From: Anthostomella pinea
Lineage: Eukaryota > Ascomycota > Sordariomycetes > Xylariales > Xylariaceae
Length of the DNA: 64,000 nucleotides
Direction of reading: 5' to 3'
Assembly (NCBI GenBank): GCA_963556695.1
Contig: CAUWAG010000006.1
Span: 3,162,001 to 3,226,000 of the forward strand
A program made the translations under genes and the position numbers. Below the pieces are notes generated by a model, which did no database searches, was not told where the DNA came from, and worked only from the letters and a program-made list of their open reading frames with translations. Each line of letters starts with the position of its first letter. Positions within the stretch are counted from its first letter, which is position 1. This document shows, in pieces, positions 42,120 through 53,722 of the stretch.

Positions 42120-44251
42120 ATGCTCGCGGTCGCCGTCTTTGTGGCCTGCGTCGTAGCTCTAGCTACGGCACAATCTAATACGTCATACGACTATGTGATC
42201 GCAGGTGGTGGCACAGCGGGCACGCTTCTCGCCGTGGTACTCTCAGAGAACCCAGATATCACAGTCTGCGTTCTCGAAGCTGGAGGCGACGGCAGAAAGG
42301 ACAATAACATCACCAATCCAGAACTCAGGGGTAAGCGACACGGTCGACCACTAACTTAGCGCAACGGCCCATGTGCTGACCGGAACAAAGGAACCATCCA
42401 GCACACCCAATATGACTGGCAGTTCTGGACGCTGCCCCAGCCAGGCCTGGACGACAATGGCACCGCCGGCGCTCAGCCCGTGCCGAGAGGCAAGGCCCTA
42501 GGGGGCACGTCGGCCATGAACTGGATGATCCACAACACCGACAGCCGCGTGCAACTCGACCTCTGGGAAAGCGTGCTCAATCTAACGGGCTGGAACTGGC
42601 AGACGCTGTCCACGGCGTTCCGCGAGAGCGAAACCATGTACGCGCCGCCAGCGAACACGTCGCAATTCTTCAATTACGACGCCGAGTACCACGGCGGGAA
42701 CGGGTACATCCAGTCTGTGTTCCAGCGCAGCGTGATGAACCTGTTCCCACAGTACCTCAATCTGACGCTTGTGAATGCTGGATATCGGGTGCCGTCGGAT
42801 AGGAATGGGGGCGATGCTGTTGGCGGTGGGTTCTTGCCGCTGGCGATTGAGCCGTCGAACTACACGAGGTCGTATTCTGGCTCTGTGTACACGGGGACTG
42901 AGAACAGACCCAATCTGCATGTCTTCACGAATAGCCAGGTTACTGGTATTGATTGGGTAGGTGGAGGCTCTAATGGTACTGCTACTGCGAGTGGTCTCAG
43001 ATACGTCAACCGAGGATCGGGCTCGAATACCACCCAGCACGTGCAGAGCCGAGAAGTGATTTTGAGCGCTGGCTGTATTCAGTCCTCACAGACACTGGAG
43101 CTTTCGGGGGTTGGCGATCCGAATATCCTCACGCCTTTGGGGATTCCGGTGAAGGTGAATCTGGCCAATGTCGGAGTAGGCTTGAGAGATCCGTAAGACG
43201 CCCCTATTCAGATACCTCGCTGGCAACTAATAAGACTTTAGTCCAATGATGAACTACCTCCCCATATCCTTCGGTCTCAACAAGACCCTGACAGGAAATG
43301 AGTACATCCAAAACTACATCCAGCTCGAGAGCGCGCGCGACATGCTCAGCGAAGCCGACTACGCCGCCGCCTCCGCCTGGCTCAACTCCACCGGCAGCAT
43401 CCCCGGCGTGACCAGCGCCCAACTCGCAGTCTTCAAAACCCTCTGGTTCGCCAACCAGCCCCTCATAGAGATGGCATGGCAGTTCAAAACCGCGAATGTA
43501 ACACCCTACAACCTAATTCCACTCAGCCAGGGCACCGTCCACATCAACAGCAGTGACCCGCTCGTGCCGCCAGCCATCGACCCCAACTACAACCGCGTCA
43601 ACGCGACGATCAACGGCACAGAGGTGGAGTGGGACATGTGGTTCTTAGCCAAGGCAGCGCAATACTACGAGACGAAACTCGCCACGACGGCGCCGATGCG
43701 GGATATCGTCACCTCGACGGATCCCCGCTACGATCTGCCGTTCGACGAGTACTTCGACGTCGTCAAGCAGCGCACGGGCAGCTCGCAGCACCTCACGGGC
43801 GGGAACCCGATGCTGGCGCGGGAGGACGGCGGCGTCGTCGATACTAACCTGTTGGTGTATGGCACGAGCAACGTGCGGATCGTCGACGGGTCGGTGTTCC
43901 CTTATCAGCCTTCGGCGCATCCAATGGGGTTGACGTACGCCTTGGCAGTTCGAGCAGGTAAGTTGGCTGGAAGCAACCTCGCTTATCTACAGTCGCTGGA
44001 TGAATGCGTGATGTACTGACGCGAGATGGGTAGCTCGGCTGTTCCAGCAGATGCCGGGAGGTGGTGGGCTGACGATGACCGACCAGCTGCCGCAGAGCAA
44101 TGCCAGTGCGAGTGCCACGGCCACGTTTGGTGGTGGTGGTTCGCAGGCATCGCCTACTGCTGTTGCGGCGGCCTATGCACGGCAGCTCGTGGCGCCTTTG
44201 ATGGCGGGAGGTGGTGGTGCGCTGTTGGCTGCTTTCATGCTGTCGTTGTAA
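42120..44251 (+). CDS. secreted GMC oxidoreductase with GPI-like tail
   Basis: Exons 42120-42330, 42391-43192, 43242-43957 and 44034-44251 give 648 aa. Signal peptide MLAVAVFVACVVALATA, then the FAD dinucleotide loop YDYVIAGGGTAGTLLA with the acidic end VLEAGG. GMC signatures: PRGKALGGTSAMNWM and REVILSAGCIQSSQTLELSGVG. The catalytic pair sits in SSQHLTGGNPM and PSAHPMGLTYALAVRA (two histidines). Many N-glycosylation sites. The last exon adds a Ser/Ala/Thr-rich linker (SNASASATATFGGGGS) and a hydrophobic end LVAPLMAGGGGALLAAFMLSL, typical of a GPI-anchor signal. Likely a cell-wall or membrane-held glucose/aryl-alcohol-type oxidase or dehydrogenase (AA3-like); substrate unknown. Confidence 0.9.
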
Positions 44252-44933
44252 AAACTGATTTGATAGTCGACCATTAGCCTACCGCGGAGGCATATGGTAT
44301 GCCCTTTGGTCGGTATGTCCGATAGGCTGGGCTTTGCAGAAACAAAATCTTTTTCAGCTCTCGGGGTCCTGTCACGGGAAATGAAATTGCATAGCAAAAG
44401 CTCAAGTGTAGATGCCCAACGTTCCCTTGAAGGAATACTGAGGAAGGTAACTAGAGTGATTATGTATGCAGGCGACCATTACTGGGCGTCGAGACCCCTT
44501 TACTTTACTAGGTAGTCTTAGGTATGTCGCACGACATCATGTTCATGGCAGGAACTCGATAGTACTCTCGTTGCAGCACCCACCAGCCTGGGAATCAGTA
44601 GTTTTTACACTCGCATTGTCACACCTGCGGGGATGGACCAGTGCGCCAATCAATCGTCAGGTCTGCCATGCATGAGCCTGGTCATACAGCCACGATACGA
44701 CCCACACTGTTTCCAGCTGTTGGCCGCTGACAATGGTCCTCCGTGGCGGAACGACTTCCGGTGTACTGGGAGGCGGGTCTCCAGCCCCCTTCGTCGGGGG
44801 TGTTTTTGTTCCCTTGATGTACACAGTGAGGACTCTCGTCTAGCACACAAGCGACACCGTCAATTCTGCTCAGATTTCGGTACCGTATTCTACCTCTTCA
44901 CACTCTGTTGTTGCAAGGTCTCCCAACGCTGTC
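44252..44933. other. intergenic, no supported gene
   Basis: 3' UTR of the GMC gene and leader of the F-box gene; short frames only. Confidence 0.45.
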
Positions 44934-47196
44934 ATGATCGTCGAAAAATTGCCCCCAGAGATTGTCTCGCGCATCGTCTCACAGGTACGCTCAATTCTCT
45001 CTAATGAAGTTGTAACGACGCAGCACGATTTATTTTATGATCAAGCTCTTCGACCGTATGATACTGACGATTCGTCTATTCTAGGTTGCTAACCGAAGAG
45101 ACTTGTTCACGCTCTGCCTCGTCTCAAAGGGTTGCTTGGACATGCTCTGGACGTGCTTTACCGCCAGAATGCTCTTTGCATAATTGCAGAGAATGAGTAT
45201 CGCGTATACCACGAGTATTCCGAGCGCTTTCATCCAAGCCCGCAGGTTTTATATGCCCTTCAGCGTCTGCGCTCCATCTGCATCAAATCCGAGTCGTTCC
45301 GAAAGACCCAAAGACGCTGTTTTCATAATAAAGAAGACCTAGACAATGACATTTATATGGGAGCCCTGGAGGATGGCGCTGAAGAAGACCCAGGCCATGA
45401 CAGTGATTGGGAGCCTTTTTGGATGGCGCTGAAGAAGACTCCGACCACGACAATTTAATGGAAGCCCAGGGGGATGTCGCTGTTGTTTTATCCGGGCGGT
45501 TAGAAAGTGTGCTGACAAGACTCACCGATGAAGCACTTGAGGAGTTCAGGTGAGAGTCCCAACGCCCCATTCATTGCTCGACTTCCTTCTGCGTTTTGGC
45601 CATCTCGTACATTCAAGTCTAATAAGGCGCAAATGTCAAAGTTGGCAGTTAGGTACCTGTGTTCCAGATACTGTGCTCGGTCCGAATGGCTACCTCAAGC
45701 ATCATCAGTCGAGCCTCACCTCGCTGAGATTGATCACCGATGGTGGGTGTTACCTCCGCGACGAAGCTGAAGGCACAGAGGTGACGCTGTCTCCTTTCAC
45801 CAACTTGAGGTCCATCTCGTGGATATACCCTCAGATGTATAACGAACATCCTCAGCTGGCGCTTGCACTCCGTCAGAATTCCTAACATCTTCAGGTCTTC
45901 GAGCTGGACCTTATAGACCCTCGTCGCGCTGATCTTGAAGAGGATGAATATAACGAGCCACCGTCGGTCTACAACGCATTCGTGCGCAACGTCTTGCTTA
46001 CAGAGGAACAATCCCGCGCCCGACTCTTCCCGGTTTTACGAACCTTGTCGTTGTCCCACTGTAACTTGAATGGGATTTCCATGGGCTTGAGTCACATTCT
46101 CAATATGGATTCCCTTACTGATTTAACTCTCCGAAATTGCCCTGGCGCACTCATCCTGCTGCAGTATCTATCACGATCTGGCGTGGTCATGGCTCTCAAG
46201 AGCTTTGAATTTCGTTACCAGTATGGCGCCCACGATGACGGCTATTTCGACGACGATGAAGTCCTGTTCGACTTCCTGTCGTCGTTCATCGGCCTGCAAA
46301 GCCTGTACGTAATGCTTGTAGGGCCATTTGCTTCTGACGAGTCTTGCGACAGAATCTGGAAAGTGGCTACCTTCACAAGTCTACACTTCGCCGCATCACA
46401 TTGACCTTCGCACTGTCGGACTCAGTGAAACTTCCGCGGGGGTTGAAGAGATGGATTTGGAAGACATGGGCTGTGTGAGGGCACCTGCGGTCGGAGAGAG
46501 TGTCATTGATGCGAAGTTCCCAGGCGGTGAACTCAATGCCGGCAAATACAATCCATTCTCTCAACTTGACCTGGAATGTCTTGGACTTGCGTGTCTTCCA
46601 CAACTTTTGGTACGTTACGGCTCCTCAACCTTATCATACCACCACCAGCTAACGAAATTACCACAAAGAACCCCTTCTTGCAGCCTTTGGCCCAGTCTAC
46701 CAACTTGAAGATCCTACACGTGAGGCAGTCTGGTCCAGATATCAGTCGCCGTGGATCCTGGGGCATTACTCGATTTCGGCCGGAAGACAGAAAGAAGGTG
46801 GAGGGGCACCTCAAAGCTCTTGCACGGCTTCCCGGAAGCGAACGAAACTCCCGGAACCACAAACACTTCTTGCTGATCCCTACGGTCTCGAGCAAGTCTC
46901 TTAGGCCCATGGACATCGAGATGGCCAGGCCCGCCGAATGGGCGTTCGGAGAGCATGGCATCAAGTCTTTGAAATTTCTGGTCTTTGGTGATTTCTCTTG
47001 TCAGGGCCGCTTCGCGGATGATACCTTCATGCTTCGCAGGAACGATGACCGGGCAGTAGCAGGACCTCGGGCTTGGAGATATTACGACCCGAGATGGTTG
47101 GAGGGCAGAGTGCCGGACCTTGAGAACCTGCTGGATGAGCATGCTGACTTCCGGGAAGCCTGTCCCGCGGCAAAGCTGTTTGAGAGTGTGTACTAG
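44934..47196 (+). pseudogene. F-box/LRR protein gene, decayed
   Basis: Exon 1 (44934-44984) is MIVEKLPPEIVSRIVSQ, spliced to VANRRDLFTLCLVSKGCLDML: a fungal F-box. Then the frame changes near 45140 into LYRQNALCIIAENEYRVYHEY. A 50-bp tandem duplication (45361 and 45411) changes the frame again. A good intron follows (about 45550-45618), then leucine-rich text SLTSLRLITDGG and FTNLRSISWIYPQ up to a TAA at 45883 where Gln is expected (NS-stop-HLQVFELDLID). LRR-like text continues (FPVLRTLSLSHCNLNGI, SLTDLTLRNCPG), with another break near 46360, an intron at 46609-46668, and the end LENLLDEHADFREACPAAK. Intact relatives recruit substrates to SCF ubiquitin ligases. Confidence 0.8.
45361..45460. 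repeat. 50-bp tandem duplication inside the F-box gene
   Basis: Two copies of GGGAGCC...GGATGGCGCTGAAGAAGAC, 50 bases apart, with about 80 percent match. Because 50 is not a multiple of three, the second copy (L-GAFLDGAEEDSDHD) is out of frame with the first (M-GALEDGAEEDPGHD). Confidence 0.85.
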
Positions 47197-47318
47197 CAGA
47201 GTTTCCTACTAGAGATGCGCCGTTTCTAGATTTTAGAGACGTGATGAAAGCCATGTGCAATTTGCTACACCAGCATGTAAAAACTACCTACTTAAGGTTT
47301 CGCATACTCTGTTACTCG

Positions 47319-48789
47319 TCAGCACATCTCACGCAATACCCAGGTAGCCCAGGGACGGACACAAGCCATGAACTCACCCTTGATCACCGGCTCCGTCCAA
47401 GACTTGCCGGGATACCGAAACGTCGCCGCGCCCGCATACACCACGTTGTTCTCCGTAGCCAGTATATTCTCCCACGTCAAGCCCGGCACCACAGCCGTCG
47501 CACACACGGTCTCCAGATCCAGCCTCTCCGCCCTCCCAGGCCCATCATGAGCAAGCGCATCCCTCGCCAGCGCATACGCAAGCGGGTGCACAAGAATAGC
47601 CTCATGGGTATAAAATCCACCCGCCGGCGCCCCCTCGCAGATCTCCTGGACCAAAATATTCGAAACACCAACGCCACGCTCATCCCCAAGGGCGCCGGAG
47701 GCATGCTCGCCGTGCTGTGGCTGCACGACCTGGTCCGTGACCGAGTAGACGTTCGTCGTAGGCACATGCGCCGAATCCCCGCCACCAGCGTTTAGGGCCG
47801 CGACTAAGTCGCTCGTGTACGTCGACTGCAGCCACGCGGGCGGCTGCGGGACCAGCGCCAGCGCCTCCGTGATCAGCGTCCCGTGGTATCCGGGCGAGAA
47901 GCCGACGTGGTCCGAGACCTTGGCGCGCGTCGACGGCCAGTACTTGTACGCCCATTGCGCATCGACGTTGCCCTGCGAGTAGCCGAATACCGCTACTTGC
48001 CGGCCGGCGCTGATGCCGTGGATGTAGTGGATGGCGTAGGCGACGTACTCGGCGTTCGTCTGCACGTCCTCGAGCGACTCGCCGGGGATGTCGAGCCAGA
48101 CCAGGTCGGCGAAGCTGCTGTCGTCGTCGCGCTGTAGCAAGGGGATGTACGAGCCCTCGTATGTGACGCGGCCGGGGTTCCCGGTCCCGCCGACTAGGAT
48201 CACGGGCTGGGGTGCGCCGGCGGCACCGTACCGGAAGTTGGGTGGGATGTTGATTGCGCTACGGAGCTTGGATTCTGAGAAGCTGTAGGGCGCGTCGGCT
48301 GGAATTACCCGGGGATAGATGGGCGATGCTGGCTCGCGGGGGTTGGTGTGTGGTTCGATGTCTGCGCCCTTGAAGTCCTCCCTGATGGACTTCTCGAACT
48401 CGTCGGGCAGGACGGTGGATAGTCCGGACGTGATGATGTGGCCTATTGCTTCGAAGAGGTTTGGTGTTGGATTCGCTGCGTATATGCTTGATAGCAGCTC
48501 TAAGGCATGTCCGACATCTGTGGGAGATGTAGTGGGTTCTGCCCCTGACAGCCACGTGAACACGGATGAAGAGGCGGTTGTATCCGCGGCTGGCGGACTC
48601 GACGTGTTGATGCTGCTGAATACGTTTGCTGGCGCTGCAGTAGCCTCTGTCATTTGTAAAAGGGTTCCTGGCAAGTTATCAGCTGAGAGAAGGTCTCATT
48701 ATTGGAGACATCTTCAAGAAAGTGGACGTACCTGGACAAGTAGGCGCTGTTACGGTGCCGTAGTCCAAGCCCATAGCAGCCAAGTCCAT
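47319..48789 (-). CDS. CalB-like lipase (alpha/beta hydrolase)
   Basis: Exons 48789-48732 and 48667-47319 give 468 aa. The core resembles Candida antarctica lipase B: QPVILVGGTGNPGRVTYEGSY, nucleophile elbow VAVFGYSQGNVDAQWA, then PTTNVYSVTDQVVQPQHG with the acid and GGFYTHEAILVHPLAY with the histidine of the triad. A 130-residue N-terminal extension rich in Ser/Thr/Ala (SSINTSSPPAADTTASSS) precedes the domain. Relatives hydrolyse or transfer esters, often of bulky alcohols, and are secreted; the short first exon MDLAAMGLDYGTVTAP is not a clear signal peptide, so the true N-terminus may differ. The intron (64 nt) has donor GTACGT. It is convergent with the F-box relic. Confidence 0.86.
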
Positions 48790-49813
48790 GTTTTTGTTGG
48801 TATCTCACTCGCTTCTGACAATGTCAGCTTTGTTCTTGGATATGCTCCAAGTCGCGTCGTATTTATGTCACCAGAAGTGAGAAAATGCTCAATCCTGCTT
48901 CATTCGAGAGTGGGCTTCCCGCTCCTAGGTATATGCTATTGCAGATTGTATGACATGTATCACCCGGAGCCGTGGGCGCATGATGTCACGCCACCTCTTT
49001 TCGCGATATGGGTTATCGTTCTTTTCAGGAGCCCGGAGTACCAGTTGGCAGGCGCAGCAAGGCATCTATCGTTCAGCTGATGGCCGGTAATTCAACAGCC
49101 ACGGGTCATCATGGGGGCCAAAACTTGCTGCGCCGCTTACCTTGCGTCGCATGGGGCGAAGATCACTGGCGTCAATACGCGCCTGCTAGACGCGCGTTTG
49201 AGATCAACGTCAGTTCATATCATCGCGTCCTGGATTTCCCACCCGCAAGATGAAAATGTGGTTGTATAATGTGACCACAAGGCCTCCGAACATGCCCTCA
49301 ACTTGCACGATGCGTCAGCAGATTTCCCCAGACAGTGGTACCAAACAATCGAGAGCGACAGTGAAAGATGAGAAGCTAATAAGTTGGATTCGGCCCCCAA
49401 ACTCTAGTTATATATTAACGACGAATCTCGGACTGCCTTCATTCCCCAGGTCCTCAACCGGAATTGGGGTCTTCATGTCGGTAGTAGCAAACTCGCAGAA
49501 CTTATCTTCTAGCACTTTGCCATTGGGCCCTTCATATTTCGTTCCATTCTCCCCAAGGCGAACGGAAGCATCTGGTCTCAACGACCATCGTGGAGGGCTT
49601 TAAAAAGCCGTTAATGCCGGCCACGTTATGCGTACGCGCTGTGATAGGGGCAAGACCCGATCCAGATCAGCCGCCGTCGTGGTTGACAAGTTCCTCCGAA
49701 TTCCTGGAACGGTAGTGTGTACCATCGGAAGGAGAAGCCAGGCGGTGTCTTGGCAATCATGTTGATTAAGGATTCGCAAACCCCATGCAATTCATTGAAG
49801 TCGTTCGTGGCCT
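48790..49813. other. intergenic, no supported gene
   Basis: Lipase promoter region, then short frames only. Confidence 0.45.
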
Positions 49814-50676
49814 TCAGGCATCCACCATCTCCGTATCAACTGTTTCCGCCGTTTCGTGTCCCTCTCCAGTCTTCGCAGCCTCATCCTCCTTCTGCTTCAA
49901 AAGCAGGGCCTGCTCGTACGCCCAATTGTCCAAGGCCTCGAAAAATTGCGGTGACTCCGGCGACCCCTTATCGGGCAGGTTTCCGAGCTTGCAGTGCTCG
50001 TAGCAGCAAGGCTCGTCGATCTGATAAACCCAACGCTTCTGCGTTTCCTTGGGGACGGGGACCGGTCGGCTCGGCTTCAGGTTTCTGCGACGGCGGACGT
50101 CGGCCACCTTCATGCGGAGCGCCATGGCGAGCATTTGTATGTTATTCCGGAGGTCCAGGACTTCGTCTTTCTGGAGGCTGAGTCCAGCGTCGGCCTCTGC
50201 GCCTCTGGGCTTGTTTAGCAGCCGGGAACGCACTCGTATGGCATCGACCATGGCTTGGATTTCTGCGTGAAGGTGGTTGAGGCGCGTCTCTGCCTCTGCG
50301 AACAGTCGCCGCTGCTCGACTATGCTGGTATCGGGGAGGTCGATACGGGTGATGATGTTCTGGTAGTTTGAGCAATTGAATTAGTCGGGTGATCTCCTTT
50401 CAACGGCCCTGAGATTTTGTATAAGGGCTGCAGCAAACTTACTTCGACATGGCGAGCAGCTTCCTGGAGCTTCACTCGTCCGGTGACCACACGATGCAAG
50501 GGATCAAGTTCTCCAGGGAACTCGGGTCCATCCTGCTCCAGCTTAAGCGAGGCAGGCAGGAAAGGATCCTCTTTGCGGACGGGTTTGGGGGGAATGGGCA
50601 TCTCAACCTTGATGACCAAAGGCCCAACTGGAGCTGGCACAGGCCGGAAATGAGCCTGTTTGTAGAAAACTGGCAT
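49814..50676 (-). CDS. hypothetical protein, about 259 aa
   Basis: Exon 50676-50443 (MPVFYKQAHFRPVPAPVGPL...) is spliced over an 83-nt intron, donor GTAAGT and acceptor CTACCAG, to 50359-49814. Exon 2 starts NIITRIDLPDTSIVEQRRLF, a helical stretch, then VADVRRRRNLKPSRPVPVPK, KRWVYQIDEPCCYEHCKLG, and an acidic end AETVDTEMVDA. Both exons have coding bias and join in phase. The first ATG directly follows TTCTAG, so it may be an internal exon with a further start upstream. No family is recognised; no signal peptide or membrane segment, suggesting an intracellular protein. Four cysteines and histidine near residue 205 (CCYEHC) might bind metal. Confidence 0.6.
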
Positions 50677-52146
50677 CTAGAACGCATTAGAGTCGATGGT
50701 CAAAGGGCAAAGATGGCAAAGAGGAGAAGTTTTGGATCAAGCATCCGTTGAGAGGTGCCAATTATCAAGGCTGCTGCGGTTGATGAGAGAGCAAAGGTGA
50801 TGGGCAGATGTGGAACATGGGGCAAGAATGAGAAGCTCTGCGCATGCAATGTCTCCGGCAAAGTACTCACGGGTGGTTTGATTCAGAGAGAATCGTCGAC
50901 GGCAAGGTTCGGTTCAGAAAGAATCGCCGCAGCAAGGTTTGATCCAGAGAGGGTCACCAAAGCCACAAAGAATTGAATAGCAGGCAAGAGGGAGGGTGTG
51001 CTATTCAGAGAGAATCGCCGAAGCCAAGAAGAATTGGATAGTAGGTAAGTGGGAGGGGATGGCAATGGAGTGGTATGTTGGCGATTGTCGTGCAGAAATA
51101 CTTTTCGATCCGAGCCTCAGGCATCGCGATATTGCACTCACCAGCCTGCATAAGGCACGAGAGCATTGCCGACATGGGCGTCATGGGTCTTACAAGTGAG
51201 TCGTCCATTCAAGGCTGACTTCTGGCGCCTGAGGTATTGACCGGACAGCCAGCTGCACAACCTTGGAGCACACGCAAAACTTGTGGTAATTTGATCCAAC
51301 CAGGACAAAAGCTGGAAGTATCAGTGACTTGTTCTCACCATCCCACCTCGCCGAGTCACCACTCGTTGAACTTGACCTTAGTGTGACAGTTGGTGAATAC
51401 AGCAGCATTACAGTCACAGAGTAGAAGTATGAAAACCACGGTACAGCTGTTCGGTTCAGCGAGACACTCTTCTGAACCTCCGAGATACCACGAGCGGGCC
51501 GAAAAGACAACAATATGAACAAAGGGCGGTACCGGCAGAGTCACAAGCTGTGACGGGAAAAGCAGGCTCCAGGCTTCTAGGATCACCCACCACCCCGGTG
51601 ACATCATGTACGGATGGTGAATTGTGAACAAACTCTTTGTCTGTGGTACACCAAGCCACGGGATATTCATATGTGAGTTGTAGGCTCCTCGCTAGACCAC
51701 CTAGCCCCTCAAAATTGTCTGATAGTTGGTGGCAAAGTGACTAAAATTGAGCATATGGACGGTCATGGATGACTTGATTTGTTTCCAACCATCCCCGCCG
51801 ATTAGGATTCCTTGCAGCGTTCGGGTTCACCAGGGTAGATAAAGTTGTGTTAAGAGGCAATGAGCCCATTCGCTCGTAACACTTACTGGGTATGTTCAAT
51901 CATCCTTGTCACTAATGTAAGGGACAAATGCTATATGCATTGAATATCGTGTTAAAGGGGAAATATTGGCTCTATAGAGGCTCCTATACAATACTACTTA
52001 GTAGTGGGAAGAAGTCAGTTGTGGCCGTTCGAAACAAGAATCTTTCTAAAGCTGTCTGGTATAGATATCCTTCCTTTTTCCTGTGCAGCTCCCAGGTCAC
52101 CAAGATCTTATGCTTACCATACATCTACATCGACACTGCAAAGTCA
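50677..52146. other. intergenic with minisatellite
   Basis: No gene supported; contains the repeat at 50885-51055. Confidence 0.45.
50885..51055. repeat. nested imperfect tandem repeats
   Basis: TTCAGAGAGAATCGTCGACG, TTCAGAAAGAATCGCCGCAG, ATCCAGAGAGGGTCACC and TTCAGAGAGAATCGCCGAAG are four diverged units. A larger unit AAGAATTGRATAGYAGGYAA is itself repeated (about 50968 and 51030). Confidence 0.75.
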
Positions 52147-53023
52147 TCATAGACTGATTGCACATGCGACAGCAGCTATCCAAGACAACACAAAGACCGC
52201 ATCCACGGCTCTGATCCCATCAGCAGCACCCTCGTCATCAGTAGCCTCTGGCAAAGGTGAACTCCCGTTTGGACTCGGACTGGGACTCGGTTGGGGCTCA
52301 TCAATCTCGATAACATTGCCGTTAGCTGACAGCACCTCGCCTGTCGACATGTCCACAGCATCAGTGGAACCAAGGTCACGCCATGGGTGCTGAGAGCCAC
52401 AGCGCGGACGTAGCAATGATAAGCCAAGCCCAAGTTAGAAAGGTCGACGAAGGTCTAGATTCTCGAAGCTGGAGCGCGCCGGATGCTGGATGATCTTGTT
52501 GTGGCCATTGAAGTCCTCGGTGGAATTGGCTGCAAGGTACCGGGGAAGGTACACGGTCAGATCTGCCAGGAAAGGGGATACAGACCCAGTAAACTCTGTC
52601 GCCGTACCAGCTCAAATAAATTCCACGTGCATTTCCCTTGAGACCTCCCGTGGGCCTACCGACCCAATCCACTTTCTTCGCGCAACATACCCCAGGCGCA
52701 CCATGCGTCGGGAAGTGGTATGGTCCAAGTTGATTATCAAGAAGGGCCCTCCCACCGGGCGCGTGCTTGGTGATAGTAGGCTGGAAGCCCCAAGCAATCA
52801 GCTTGTTCTCATTAGGGAGGATCTGGTAACCGCCCATAATGGGCGAGACGATGCGATCGGGGTGGTAGTACTCCCCTACAACCTCGGCGGTCACGGCGTC
52901 GTAGTCCAGCCTGGGTTGCAGGCCCCTGGAGCAGGCGCGGTCATCGTGCGGTTGACGACCGTGTCCATGTGCGCATTGTCCAAGAGGGAGGTCTTGCCTC
53001 GGGAATAGCGTGGATGTGTCCAA
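52147..53023 (-). pseudogene. arylsulfotransferase (ASST)-like gene, decayed
   Basis: The best block reads LDYDAVTAEVVGEYYHPDR, SPIMGGYQILPNENKLIAWG, PTITKHAPGG and KVDWVGRPTG, as in fungal ASST-fold proteins where DH..T.T....Y....LSPSQGN.Q.LPNGN...GWG is followed by FDWVGRPTWPP and SWNGATEV. Here WVGRPT leads to IYLSWYG and then the frame changes (ATEFTGSVSPF). Further pieces YVRAVALSTHG and STDAVDMSTGEVLSANG lie in other frames, ending with a hydrophobic tail near 52150. At least two or three frame changes exclude a working product. Upstream (52891-53130) degenerate sequence may be its N-terminus. Confidence 0.78.
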
Positions 53024-53722
53024 AGTCGATTCCTCCAGCCCATATTCTCTCCCCGTACTTCTGGTTTGTGATCATCGTGTCGTTCAGGGGGACAAGATAT
53101 GAAAGTCGTCAAGTGAACGCAACATCGACAGTTTCGACGCCGAGCTCTTGGGTCGTTGGGTCGTTGGGTCCTTGGGCTCTTCATCAACCTTGCCTCCAGC
53201 AGACGTCGTGTCCCAAGGCGAGACCTGGTCATATGTGACAAAAAGATTAGCTCAGTTGGAGGTCAATACGAGACCATGCACTTCTGCGATGTTATTGAAC
53301 CATTTCGAGAATTCATTAGTTACTCATGAGGAAAGACAGTGTAGGTACCGCGATTGAATAGTCCAAATGTTGGTGAGGAACAAAAGGCAGATGCGAATAC
53401 CTGCAAATTTCTGGGGTAGTTGAACTGCACTCAAGTGTTGTACTTCCCAGTCTGGGGCGATAAGAGAAACTTAGCCGGGGACAGCCGATGCCAAAATTGT
53501 AAAGTTGTGATGTGGGAATGAAGGATGAAAGCTCCAGTCACAAGTTTGAAGTTGAAGTTGAAATCAAACCTGGAGCCCCACCAGCCAAACGGCCCCGCGG
53601 TGCAACCCACAACCCCCACAACGGCCCGTCCACCACCAACATCACATCTTCCCCACCAACACCCACAACATCTTCCCAAGACCGTAAACAGAAGACAACA
53701 CAACCACACGATACCAGTCCAG
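53024..53722. other. intergenic, SPC19 promoter side
   Basis: Degenerate sequence possibly from the ASST relic, then a CA-rich SPC19 leader. Long shadow frames on both strands come from that CA/GT-rich composition. Confidence 0.45.
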
